Source of the DNA: JANRKT01 sp033763355
Lineage (GTDB): Bacteria; Bacteroidota; Bacteroidia; Chitinophagales; Chitinophagaceae
Reading direction: 5' to 3'
Length of the DNA stretch: 15,267 nucleotides
Assembly: GCA_033763355.1 (NCBI GenBank)
Contig: JANRKT010000313.1
Coordinates: 1 to 15,267 of the forward strand
Shown one piece after another: positions 1 through 6,093 of the stretch (positions are counted from its first letter, which is position 1; each line of letters begins with the position of its first letter). The translations under genes and the position numbers were made by a program. The notes beneath the pieces are model-generated. The model was not told the DNA's origin, made no database searches, and was given only the letters and a program-made list of their open reading frames with translations.

Positions 1-479
1 CCTGAATTGTTTGAATAAAGGTTGGGGATGATGGCTGTTAATTCTTTATTGTTCCATAACCTGTAATCTTTAACCTGCCTTGCTGTTAATGCCGAAATAC
101 TGAAAGGTACCTGCTGCAGGTTCTCTTCTTTTTTTTGTGCAGAAACCAGCACTTCATCCAGCTGGCCATAAATATCGGCAAGCTGTATTGTGATTTCTTC
201 TGATTTGCCTGAGCTTACTGACACAGCCTGGCTAACCGAAGCATAACCAATTGCTGTGATTTCGATAATATATTTGCCCGTACTGATGCTGGTAATTGTG
301 AAATGGCCGCCGGCATCTGTAATGGCGCCAAGGTTGCTGTTTAATACGTGCACCGATGCCCCCTGAACAGGTGAGGAGCTTTTATCTGTAATTTTTCCTG
401 AAAGGCTTAAGGATTGCTGCGACAATGAAGGTATTGCAAAGAGAATAAAGAAGTGTAAGCAGCTGATAACTTTTCTCAT
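1..479 (-). CDS. TonB-dependent outer-membrane receptor, N-terminal part (cut by window edge)
   Basis: The reading frame opens at ATG 479-477 and stays open to base 1, so 159 complete codons are seen and the C-terminal barrel lies outside the window. Residues 1-20 form a signal peptide (MRKVISCLHFFILFAIPSLS). Residues about 24-105 form a carboxypeptidase-regulatory-like beta-sandwich, seen in GKITDKSSSPVQGASV, then TDAGGHFTI and the typical IEITAIGYAS segment. Residues about 108-159 start the plug domain: DEVLVSAQKKEENLQQVPFS, then the ALTARQV and ELTAIIPNLYSNN segments. In this family the receptor imports siderophores, vitamins or glycans across the outer membrane using TonB-ExbBD energy. 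The plug resembles the siderophore/FecA-like type more than SusC, but the substrate cannot be told from this fragment. A -7 box lies about 80 bases upstream. Confidence 0.93.
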   Translation of the reverse strand, partial: MRKVISCLHFFILFAIPSLSQQSLSLSGKITDKSSSPVQGASVHVLNSNLGAITDAGGHFTITSISTGKYIIEITAIGYASVSQAVSVSSGKSEEITIQLADIYGQLDEVLVSAQKKEENLQQVPFSISALTARQVKDYRLWNNKELTAIIPNLYSNNS

Positions 480-561
480 AAGAGAGTTGTGGTTTTTATT
501 TTAAAATCATGAATTACAACGCCTGACCTGAGGCTAAATTGTGGCTTTTATTAATGAAAGG

Positions 562-569
562 CAAAGATA
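562..569 (-). promoter_or_regulatory. Putative -7 promoter element of the TonB-dependent receptor
   Basis: On the minus strand this reads TATCTTTG, a full match to the Bacteroidota -7 consensus TAnnTTTG. Transcription would start near base 555, giving a leader of about 75 nt before ATG 479. No convincing -33 element was found. The call rests on the motif and its position only. Confidence 0.45.
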
Positions 570-621
570 ATAAGCTAAAAGTTCAGCCCGCCTGATTGAA
601 GTCATTTCAGGGTAAAAATTT

Positions 622-713
622 GGCAGATACACCGGGGCCTGAACCATTAATATCCCTCTCCACCCTGGTAACTATCGTGATGGAGAGACATAGGCCGTCT
701 GCAGAGGCAGATA
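622..713. repeat. Structured inverted-repeat block with alternative pairings
   Basis: This block holds three nested complementary arms: GCAGA 623-627 with TCTGC 698-702, GGCCT 636-640 with AGGCC 692-696, and CTCTCCA 656-662 with TGGAGAG 681-687. TCTGC 698-702 can instead pair with GCAGA 707-711 in a small hairpin with a 4-nt loop. The octamer GGCAGATA occurs at both ends (622-629 and 706-713). It lies just after the creatininase stop and upstream of the receptor promoter, so it could be a 3'-UTR or terminator structure, a repeat element, or part of a longer leader. It does not match any riboswitch I know. Confidence 0.4.
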
Positions 714-716
714 AGG

Positions 717-1493
717 TTATTGAAGCATCTCTTCAACAGACTTTATACTCAGTTCATAAAAGAACTCGCTGATGTTATTGATTGTTTTATCAAGAAACAA
801 CTTTCCTTTTTCCGCTGAAGATTTATAAGGGTTACCTGAGCCGGTGTCTTTGGTTATTTTTGTCCATGGCCTTTGCGCCCATGCCCAGCCTTCTTTAAAA
901 CCCGGCAGTGAAAATTTTTTGGTGGCCCCGTTACCGGCTTCATTTAAAGGTAAACAGAGATGTGGGGCAATATTCATCATTACACTGGTTTCCATTTCAT
1001 CGGCATGGTCCCCGGGTTCTTCAAATATTCCTTTTTTGCCTGCTGACTGGAACCAGTTAAGATTGCATATAAACAACTGCGGAAAAAACAAAGCAAGCTC
1101 ACGTATCAGCGGCTGAAAATTATTGGCTCCATGCCCGTTAAAAATAACCAGCTTTGGTATTTGCTGCCTTACCAGCACATCACATACATCTTTTAAAATG
1201 GCAAGCTGAGTGCTGGGCAACATGTTAATGCAGAGCTTAACATCCAGTTGGCCGGTATTGATACCGAATGGGATGGTTGGCAATACAATTAATTTTGCTC
1301 CCCTGTTGTAAGCCATTTCCGCAGCTCTTTCCACTACATATTCTGCCTGGTAATTATCAGTGGCATAAGGCAGGTGATAATTGTGCGCTTCAGTTGCGCC
1401 CCATGGCAGGATGGCGAGGTTATAAACAGCGTCTTTTACAGTTTTCCAGTTGGTTTCGGCAAGCATAAAAGGCCTGGGCCCTGAAGAGTTCAT
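717..1493 (-). CDS. Creatininase-family metal-dependent amidohydrolase
   Basis: The protein has 258 residues, the usual size for the creatininase family (creatinine amidohydrolase / MftE-like hydrolases that open cyclic or formyl amides at a two-metal centre). The family's metal-binding signatures are visible: WGATEAHNYHLPYATD at 31-46 supplies E35, H37 and D46, NGHGANN at 119-125 supplies H121, and DHADEMETS at 162-170 supplies H163 and the acidic ligand E166 or E168. No signal peptide is present, so it is cytoplasmic. ATG 1493-1491 is chosen because it lies about 10 bases from the likely transcription start set by the -7 box at 1510-1517. It appears to be a single-gene unit. The substrate cannot be predicted; the neighbours show no creatinine, mycofactocin or riboflavin pathway. 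Confidence 0.88.
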   Translation of the reverse strand: MNSSGPRPFMLAETNWKTVKDAVYNLAILPWGATEAHNYHLPYATDNYQAEYVVERAAEMAYNRGAKLIVLPTIPFGINTGQLDVKLCINMLPSTQLAILKDVCDVLVRQQIPKLVIFNGHGANNFQPLIRELALFFPQLFICNLNWFQSAGKKGIFEEPGDHADEMETSVMMNIAPHLCLPLNEAGNGATKKFSLPGFKEGWAWAQRPWTKITKDTGSGNPYKSSAEKGKLFLDKTINNISEFFYELSIKSVEEMLQ

Positions 1494-1509
1494 ATTGATT
1501 TATTTTTTT

Positions 1510-1517
1510 CAAATATA
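1510..1517 (-). promoter_or_regulatory. Putative -7 promoter element of the creatininase-family gene
   Basis: Minus-strand TATATTTG fits TAnnTTTG exactly. It sits 17 bases before the start codon, predicting a very short leader of about 10 nt. No clear -33 box is visible. It is divergent from the promoter candidate at 1564-1571. Confidence 0.45.
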
Positions 1518-1563
1518 ATGGTAGTACTTAACCCTGTAAAAAATCATTGTTCTATTTAGTTTA

Positions 1564-1571
1564 TAAATTTG
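1564..1571 (+). promoter_or_regulatory. Putative -7 promoter element for the tRNA-like element and trmH
   Basis: TAAATTTG matches TAnnTTTG. The predicted transcription start, near 1578-1580, falls almost exactly on the first base of the tRNA-like acceptor stem (1582). The element would therefore be the 5' end of a transcript that runs on into trmH. A TTG at 1547-1549 is only 14 bases upstream, closer than is typical for a -33 element, so only the -7 box supports the call. Confidence 0.45.
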
Positions 1572-1581
1572 ATATTCATCT

Positions 1582-1671
1582 GCCACCTTAGCTCATTCCG
1601 ATAAATATCGGAAGACCAGAGCATCCCGCTTGGCAGCGGGAAGGCCGGGGGTTCGAATCTCCCGGGTGGCT
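1582..1671 (+). tRNA. tRNA-like element with a palindrome-expanded D-loop; pseudogene or trmH leader
   Basis: The acceptor stem pairs over 7 bp (GCCACCT 1582-1588 with GGGTGGC 1664-1670, one G-U) with discriminator T1671. TA 1589-1590 is followed by a D-stem GCTC 1591-1594 / GAGC 1619-1622. The T-arm is intact: GGGGG 1647-1651, loop TTCGAAT 1652-1658, CTCCC 1659-1663. The variable region AGGCC (1642-1646) is of normal length. Two things are abnormal. The D-loop is 24 nt (1595-1618) and holds the perfect palindrome TTCCGATAAATATCGGAA, with no clear G18-G19. The anticodon arm (1624-1641) pairs over 7 bp with a TGGC tip, so a 5-bp stem leaves an 8-nt loop. A Thr(GGT)-type ancestor is possible, from the discriminator T and the TTGG in the loop, but this is inference. 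CCA is not encoded. TrmH starts 49 nt downstream. Confidence 0.5.
1596..1613. repeat. 18-nt perfect palindrome inside the tRNA-like D-loop
   Basis: TTCCGATA and TATCGGAA are perfect reverse complements separated by AA. The element fills most of the D-loop of the tRNA-like structure at 1582-1671. It would form an 8-bp hairpin in RNA, or a stem of about 7 bp with a 4-nt loop. Short palindromes of this type often occur many times in genomes. Only this copy was noticed in the window, so its repeat status is inferred. Confidence 0.6.
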
Positions 1672-1720
1672 CAAATAAAGTGCGGGCAGATTTTTTTAAC
1701 CCAACGGCTTTGTTCATAAT

Positions 1721-2323
1721 ATGACTCCTGAAAGAAAACAAAAACTCCTTTCCGTTTTAAGCAAAAGGCAAAATGACCTTACTGTTGTGCTGGAAAATGT
1801 GCAGGACCCGCATAATATATCCGCCGTCATGCGAAGCTGCGATGCCGTAGGCATACAGGATATTTATGTGCTGAACAATAAAATACCACGCCATAAAAAA
1901 TGGGGCGCCAAAAGCAGCAGCAGCGCTGCCAAATGGTTAACTGTTCACCAGTTTACTGAAGTGGAAGAATGTATGGCTGAACTGCGGAAGAAGTATAAAA
2001 AAATACTTACCACGCATCTTTCCTCAGGTGCAGTAAGCCTGCATGAAATTGATTTTACTGAAAGTATCGCTTTGGTTTTTGGCAATGAACATTCAGGCGT
2101 AAGTGAGGAAATCAGGAAACTGGCGGATGGCAACTTTATTATTCCGCAGGCAGGTATCATCCGTTCGCTGAACATTTCTGTGGCATGCGCCGTTACCATT
2201 TATGAAGCGTACAGGCAAAAACTTAAAGCCGGGCATTACGACAAACAAAAGCTGCCCGAAAAGCAGTTTGAACAATTGCTGAATGAATGGGGTTTTATGG
2301 AGCATGACCTGCAAAATGATTAA
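1721..2323 (+). CDS. trmH: tRNA (guanosine(18)-2'-O)-methyltransferase TrmH
   Basis: This SPOUT-fold enzyme of 200 residues uses S-adenosylmethionine to 2'-O-methylate G18 in the tRNA D-loop. The N-terminus MTPERKQKLLSVLSKRQNDL followed by TVVLENVQDP resembles E. coli TrmH by recall. Motif 1 is PHNISAVMRSCDAVG (30-44) with N32 and catalytic R38. Motif 2 is LVFGNEHSGVS (118-128) with E123. Motif 3 is IPQAGIIRSLNISVACAV (141-158), which builds the SAM-binding trefoil knot. It is shorter than the E. coli enzyme (about 229 residues) because the basic C-terminal extension is reduced. ATG 1721 is supported by the alignment of MTPER with the family start. A tRNA-like structure lies 49 nt upstream in the likely leader, and a thioredoxin gene follows 35 nt after the stop, probably co-transcribed. 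Confidence 0.93.
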   Translation: MTPERKQKLLSVLSKRQNDLTVVLENVQDPHNISAVMRSCDAVGIQDIYVLNNKIPRHKKWGAKSSSSAAKWLTVHQFTEVEECMAELRKKYKKILTTHLSSGAVSLHEIDFTESIALVFGNEHSGVSEEIRKLADGNFIIPQAGIIRSLNISVACAVTIYEAYRQKLKAGHYDKQKLPEKQFEQLLNEWGFMEHDLQND

Positions 2324-2358
2324 CGCCTTCTTATCACATCACTTCTTATTTTTAGCAG

Positions 2359-2859
2359 ATGAAATTACTGGTGAAATTTATTCCGGTGCTTTTCCTGGTT
2401 ACTGTCGGGGCCAATGGTATGGGGCAATCCATAAAAAAATGGAAGATAACAGATGTGGTGAATTACATTGAAAAAACCGATTCTGTTGTGGTGCTGACTT
2501 TCTGGGCCACATGGTGCAAACCCTGCATAACAGAATTGCCTTACTTTCATTCGGTAACAAAAAAATATGCCCCGCAAAAAGTGAAACTGCTTTTGGTCAG
2601 TCTTGACTTTCAAAATGATTATCCAAAGAAAATTGCAGAATTTGCAAAGAAGAATAATTACGATGCAGAAATTGTATGGCTGGACGAAACTGATGCAGAC
2701 TATTTCTGCCCTAAAATTGACAGCCGCTGGAGTGGTGCAATTCCCTCAACATTGATTTACCATCATCAGTCCGGTTACCGTTTTTTTCGTGAAGGGCAGA
2801 TCAGGGAAGAACGGCTTGAACTTATATTACAGGAAGCAATCAGTAAACAAAAGCAATGA
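2359..2859 (+). CDS. TlpA-like thioredoxin-fold protein, exported
   Basis: The 166-residue protein has a hydrophobic N-terminal signal (residues 1-23, MKLLVKFIPVLFLVTVGANG then MGQ). A single TlpA/ResA-like thioredoxin domain follows. The active site is WCKPC at 52-56 in the context LTFWATWCKPCITELPYF, and the cis-proline is P129 in AIPST. It therefore likely acts in the periplasm as a thiol-disulfide reductase. A third cysteine at 117 (DADYFCPKI) is extra. The substrate is unknown: TlpA-like proteins serve cytochrome c maturation or general envelope redox, and no cytochrome genes are nearby. It follows trmH with a 35-base gap and no obvious promoter, so read-through is likely. Its 3' end faces the convergent redoxin gene 80 bases away. 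Confidence 0.88.
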   Translation: MKLLVKFIPVLFLVTVGANGMGQSIKKWKITDVVNYIEKTDSVVVLTFWATWCKPCITELPYFHSVTKKYAPQKVKLLLVSLDFQNDYPKKIAEFAKKNNYDAEIVWLDETDADYFCPKIDSRWSGAIPSTLIYHHQSGYRFFREGQIREERLELILQEAISKQKQ

Positions 2860-2882
2860 TAAAAGCAGCCTGTGTATCCGTA

Positions 2883-2937
2883 AGGCTTCTTTGAAGCATA
2901 CATAGCCTGAAACCTGAAGTTTGTAACCTGTAACTCT
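2883..2937. repeat. Small hairpin plus quasi-repeated ACCTGAA/AACCTGTAAC units between convergent genes
   Basis: GCTTC 2885-2889 and GAAGC 2893-2897 pair around TTT, nested within AGGCT 2883-2887 / AGCCT 2904-2908. This is a weak candidate terminator shared by the two convergent thioredoxin-fold genes. It is followed by quasi-repeats of CCTGAA, ACCTGAA and GTAACCTGTAAC up to about 2934. No strong U-tract follows on the plus strand. Confidence 0.3.
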
Positions 2938-2939
2938 TT

Positions 2940-3548
2940 TTACCCTTTCCTCTTTATCCCGCAGCCTACGCTCCTTGTTTCTTTAACTGCAACATCTTTA
3001 CCTGAAAGCATTTCATTTACCGCTTCTTTAAGGTGGAGGCGTTTGGCATCCCATGGGCTGGAAGGATTATCATTAATTGCGCCATGATAAACCAGCTTTC
3101 CGGTTTTATTAAAAAGAAAACATTCCGGTGTGCGTTTTGCCTCAAATGCATCGGCCAGTACATGGTCTTTATCTACCGCATAATACCATTTGTACCCTTC
3201 GTTATTTGCATAACCTTTCATTTCTTCGTATGAGTCCTCATCATCTCTTTGCCCCTCATTGGAATTCAATAATACCACGCCAATTTTTTTATCCAGTGCA
3301 TACATGCATGCATCTTTGGTTGCCTGCTGGTTTTTTATCACATAAGGGCAGGTGTTGCAACTGAACATCACCAGCAGGCCATTTTCCATCATGGCATCTT
3401 TCAGCGTAATTTCCTTTCCTGAAACATCTTTAAGTTTTACATCGGCTTTGGGAAGGTCAGCGCCTATGGGAATGTTATCTGAAACAGATTTGAAAGCAAA
3501 AATAACTGCTGTTGCTGCAAGGAACATAAATAAAACAAGGCGTTTCAT
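2940..3548 (-). CDS. Redoxin / AhpC-TSA-like thioredoxin-fold protein, exported
   Basis: The 202-residue protein begins with a signal peptide (residues 1-19, MKRLVLFMFLAATAVIFAF). A redoxin domain follows from IPIGADLPKADVKLKDVSG (about 26-44) to about 165. The redox motif is CNTC at 64-67 (LVMFSCNTCPYV), with cis-proline P141 in KRTPECFLF. N156 and later residues (HGAINDNPSSPW) belong to a conserved edge of this Bacteroidota redoxin subgroup. The C-terminus TRSVGCGIKRKG carries a further cysteine (C196) that could form a resolving disulfide. The likely role is a periplasmic thiol oxidoreductase or peroxidase-like protein; the reaction is not certain. A -7 box at 3590-3597 provides its own promoter. 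It converges on the TlpA-like gene. Confidence 0.85.
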   Translation of the reverse strand: MKRLVLFMFLAATAVIFAFKSVSDNIPIGADLPKADVKLKDVSGKEITLKDAMMENGLLVMFSCNTCPYVIKNQQATKDACMYALDKKIGVVLLNSNEGQRDDEDSYEEMKGYANNEGYKWYYAVDKDHVLADAFEAKRTPECFLFNKTGKLVYHGAINDNPSSPWDAKRLHLKEAVNEMLSGKDVAVKETRSVGCGIKRKG

Positions 3549-3589
3549 AAACCATGGTTTTAATTAACGAAAGCAGGATATTGACAAAA

Positions 3590-3597
3590 CAAATGTA
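3590..3597 (-). promoter_or_regulatory. Putative -7 promoter element of the redoxin gene
   Basis: The minus strand reads TACATTTG, a full match to TAnnTTTG. The predicted start near 3583 leaves a leader of about 35 nt before ATG 3548. The AT-rich upstream stretch has no clear -33 element. Confidence 0.45.
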
Positions 3598-3643
3598 GGC
3601 CATAAAATAAAACCGCCGGGTACCCGCAAAAAAATTTTAACAT

Positions 3644-4609
3644 TCAGCTGCCTTGCTGTTCTTCTTTTTTTTCCCTTCTGCGGGCAATGGACTTGAGCGA
3701 ATTGATGCTGACATTCAGTTCAAAGCCTATGAGTAAAACAAGCGAGTTTACAAAAACCAGCAGCATCAGGATGAGGATGCTGCCGATGGAGCCATAAACC
3801 TTATTGTAAGATGCAAAGTTGTTTACCCAGTAAGAAAAAAGATAAGTAAAAGCAATGATAAGAACAGTAGCGAGGATTGACCCCGGGGAATACAGCCTCC
3901 ATTTTTTTTGTACCGATGGGGCATAGCGGTATATGAATGCAATGGCGTAAAAAACAAGCAGGCACGTTATCAGCAACCGAAGGGAAAAAACAAGCCAGTT
4001 CAGCGAATCCCTTTCCATATTCAACCAGCTCCGTATCTGCCTGAACAAAGCGCCCTGTGTAAACAGGATGATCACCGTTGCAATAATCAGCAGGATGATC
4101 AGTGAGGTAAGCTTAATGGCTTCCCACCTGAGCTGCAGGAAATTTCGTTTTTCTACTTCGATATGAAGAATGGATTTATCGAAAGTACGCATGATGCCCA
4201 GCATGGCATTGGAAGAAAAATAAATGGCCAGCAGCAAACCAAACGAAAAAAAGCCGGATCCGGGTTTAAAAAAGTCTTCAATTACCGTTCTGATGAGTTT
4301 ATAAGTATCCTCATTGGGCGTAACCTGGCTGGCAAGGCTGAGCAGTTCACCGCGGAAATTTTTAGAACCTGGAATTACAGAAAGCAGGGTGAAAAGAAAG
4401 ATGCAAAGCGGCGGAATGGCCATGAGAAAATTAAATGAGATGGCCGCTGCACGTTCGTTTAAGCCAACCTGCCTCATTTGCTGAAAAAAGAACCTGGATA
4501 CATCATACAATGGCAGGCCCTGGAAACCGGGCAGTACAATCTGCTTGGATTTCCGCACCACAAAGTTTACCGGCGGCGATGTGATGATGATTCTCTGCAG
4601 CTTTATCAT
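3644..4609 (-). CDS. YihY/virulence factor BrkB family inner-membrane protein
   Basis: The protein has 321 residues, typical for the YihY/BrkB family, formerly mis-called RNase BN. Family features are the ERAAAISFNFLMAIPPLCIF segment (52-71), the FSSNAMLGIMRTFDKSI segment, the RYAPSVQKKWRLYSPGSILA segment and a C-terminal YNKVYGSIGSILILMLLVFV run. About six hydrophobic helices are visible (around 58-79, 118-138, 165-187, 208-228, 240-262 and 273-297). The N-terminus and the charged tail (RRREKKEEQQ) are cytoplasmic by the positive-inside rule. The biochemical role is not established. It starts 16 bases after the mltG stop, so the two form an operon. A membrane protein co-transcribed with a peptidoglycan enzyme would fit an envelope role. 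Confidence 0.88.
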   Translation of the reverse strand: MIKLQRIIITSPPVNFVVRKSKQIVLPGFQGLPLYDVSRFFFQQMRQVGLNERAAAISFNFLMAIPPLCIFLFTLLSVIPGSKNFRGELLSLASQVTPNEDTYKLIRTVIEDFFKPGSGFFSFGLLLAIYFSSNAMLGIMRTFDKSILHIEVEKRNFLQLRWEAIKLTSLIILLIIATVIILFTQGALFRQIRSWLNMERDSLNWLVFSLRLLITCLLVFYAIAFIYRYAPSVQKKWRLYSPGSILATVLIIAFTYLFSYWVNNFASYNKVYGSIGSILILMLLVFVNSLVLLIGFELNVSINSLKSIARRREKKEEQQGS

Positions 4610-4625
4610 TCAGCTATGAAAGTAA

Positions 4626-5651
4626 TTATTTTATCAGTAAGCTGTCCAAAGCCTGCTGGTAGGCTTTTGCATTTTTATAATGTTCTTTATCCGTAGCGGC
4701 AAAAGCATGATAACCTGAAAAGTCCGCCTTTGCGCAAAAAAACAGGTAATCGGTTTTTTTAGCATTTAAAACTGCATCTATTGATTTTACCGATGGGGTG
4801 CATATCGGGCCGGGGGGTATGCCTTTGTTGCGGTAAGTATTGTAGGGCGAACCCGCTGATTCATCAATGTGTTTAAAAAGTATCCTTTTGATACCGAAAT
4901 CCCGCAGCGCATATTTGATGGTTGGATCTGCACCCAGGGGCATACCCTTATTAAGCCTGTTGAGGTAAACACTTGCAATAAGCGGCTTCTCATCATTTTT
5001 ATTGGTTTCTTCTTCTATTACAGAGGCGAGGGAATAAACCTGTGCGGGTGTTAAACCAATGGCAGCGGCCTTGTTTTTGCGTTCATCAGTCCAGAACATT
5101 TGCTGTTCGCTGAACAAACGTTTGAACAATTTTGATGCAGTGGTATTCCAGAACATGGTATAGGTGTTGGGGATAACGGCCGTCATTACTCTATTGCTGT
5201 CCAGTTCAAATTTCTGAAGGGAGTCGTTACTGGTAAAAAAACTGATTATTGATAAGGAGTCACATTCAAGCTGCCTGCCTGCAAACCTTGCAAAATCTTC
5301 TTTTGTCCGGAGTTTATTGATTACAAGGTTTACCGGCGTTTGCCTGCCATTGCGCAGCATCCTTATGATGTTGAACAGGCTTTCACCTTTTTTAATTTCA
5401 TATTTGCCAGGCTTTATTTTATTCCAGTAATCCATGCGGCCGGCAAGCCACATGAACAGGCGTGGATTGCTGATGATGTTGCCGCCTGAAAATACCTGCT
5501 CAACAGTTCCCTTATCAGGGTTTAATGACCGGATATAAACGAACAGTGACTTTTCATTAAATGCTGTGCCCGGCCCGAATACTTTGTAAGCAAAAAAACC
5601 GCCGGTAATAAGCGCCGTGAGAAAAAAATACAGGAGTATCCTTTTAAACAT
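4626..5651 (-). CDS. mltG: Endolytic murein transglycosylase MltG (YceG-like)
   Basis: MltG cleaves nascent glycan strands at the inner membrane and sets their length. The 341-residue protein has one N-terminal transmembrane helix (about 5-23, ILLYFFLTALITGGFFAYKV). A LysM-like region follows (KPGKYEIKKGESLFNIIRML, 80-99). The catalytic domain carries the signature YSLASVIEEETNKNDEKPL (206-224). E213 aligns with the catalytic glutamate of the E. coli ASIVEKET motif. Other family segments are IASVYLNRLNKGMPLGADPT (225-244), the SPYNTYRNKGIPPGPICTPS segment (268-287) and YLFFCAKADFSGYHAFAAT near the end. It starts about 80 bases after secG and lies beyond a strong terminator, so it probably has its own promoter. 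An imperfect -7 box (TATATTCG on the minus strand, 5671-5678) is the best candidate. Confidence 0.94.
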   Translation of the reverse strand: MFKRILLYFFLTALITGGFFAYKVFGPGTAFNEKSLFVYIRSLNPDKGTVEQVFSGGNIISNPRLFMWLAGRMDYWNKIKPGKYEIKKGESLFNIIRMLRNGRQTPVNLVINKLRTKEDFARFAGRQLECDSLSIISFFTSNDSLQKFELDSNRVMTAVIPNTYTMFWNTTASKLFKRLFSEQQMFWTDERKNKAAAIGLTPAQVYSLASVIEEETNKNDEKPLIASVYLNRLNKGMPLGADPTIKYALRDFGIKRILFKHIDESAGSPYNTYRNKGIPPGPICTPSVKSIDAVLNAKKTDYLFFCAKADFSGYHAFAATDKEHYKNAKAYQQALDSLLIK

Positions 5652-5673
5652 TGTGGTTTACAATTGAGGCCGA

Positions 5674-5709
5674 ATATAAAACAAAAACCCTGCTACAATA
5701 AGCAGGGTT
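5674..5709 (-). terminator. Strong intrinsic terminator after secG
   Basis: AACCCTGCT 5686-5694 and AGCAGGGTT 5701-5709 pair over 9 bp around a 6-nt loop. On the minus strand the hairpin is followed by TTTTTGTTTTATA, a classical U-tract. It ends the miaB-to-secG operon 23 bases after the secG stop and separates it from mltG. Confidence 0.88.
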
Positions 5710-5732
5710 ATATAAACTGTTTTTCCGGTAAT

Positions 5733-6092
5733 TTATTTGGCAGGTGTGCCGTTTTGTTGTGCAGGTTGCTGCTGAACAGGCTGCTGATTGGCAGGTTGGG
5801 AAGAGGGCAGGGTAGTTTGGGTATTGGTATTAACACCCTTAATCATCTGGTTATCTCCCGCAGACCCGTTGTTAATGAGCAGCGCTGAAATAAGGCATAG
5901 AAAAGCAACAATTCCTGCAAATATCCATGTGCCTTTTTCAAGCACATCAGTGGTTTGTTTTACACCCATAAACTGGTTGCTGAAACCGGCAATATTGCCT
6001 GCCAGGCCACCACCCTTGGGGTTTTGTATAAGTACAATCAGGCCCAGTAAAACACACGCAACAATGATCAGTACAAGAAATAAAATCGTCAT
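5733..6092 (-). CDS. secG: Preprotein translocase subunit SecG
   Basis: SecG is the small subunit of the SecYEG channel and helps SecA-driven protein export. The 119-residue protein has two transmembrane helices, at about 2-22 (TILFLVLIIVACVLLGLIVLI) and 55-74. The conserved cytoplasmic signature IQNPKGGGLAG lies at 22-32, followed by FSNQFMGVKQTTDVLEKGTW. The C-terminal tail (about 90-119) is rich in Q, P and T, a variable extension common in Bacteroidota SecG proteins. It starts only one base after the stop of the TPR gene, so translation is probably coupled. It is the last gene of the miaB operon, followed by a strong terminator. Confidence 0.93.
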   Translation of the reverse strand: MTILFLVLIIVACVLLGLIVLIQNPKGGGLAGNIAGFSNQFMGVKQTTDVLEKGTWIFAGIVAFLCLISALLINNGSAGDNQMIKGVNTNTQTTLPSSQPANQQPVQQQPAQQNGTPAK

Positions 6093-6093
6093 A

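Noticed and set aside
480..716. Cobalamin riboswitch upstream of the TonB receptor
   Set aside because: The conserved core of that family could not be recognised, and the predicted receptor promoter lies downstream of the structured block.
1582..1671. An ordinary functional tRNA gene
   Set aside because: The D-loop is 24 nt, G18-G19 is not clear and the anticodon arm does not form a 7-nt loop. It is reported as tRNA-like instead.
3610..3632. GGGTACCC palindrome as a terminator for the BrkB gene
   Set aside because: The self-complementary core leaves no room for a loop and the following T-rich stretch is broken, so it is too weak to call.
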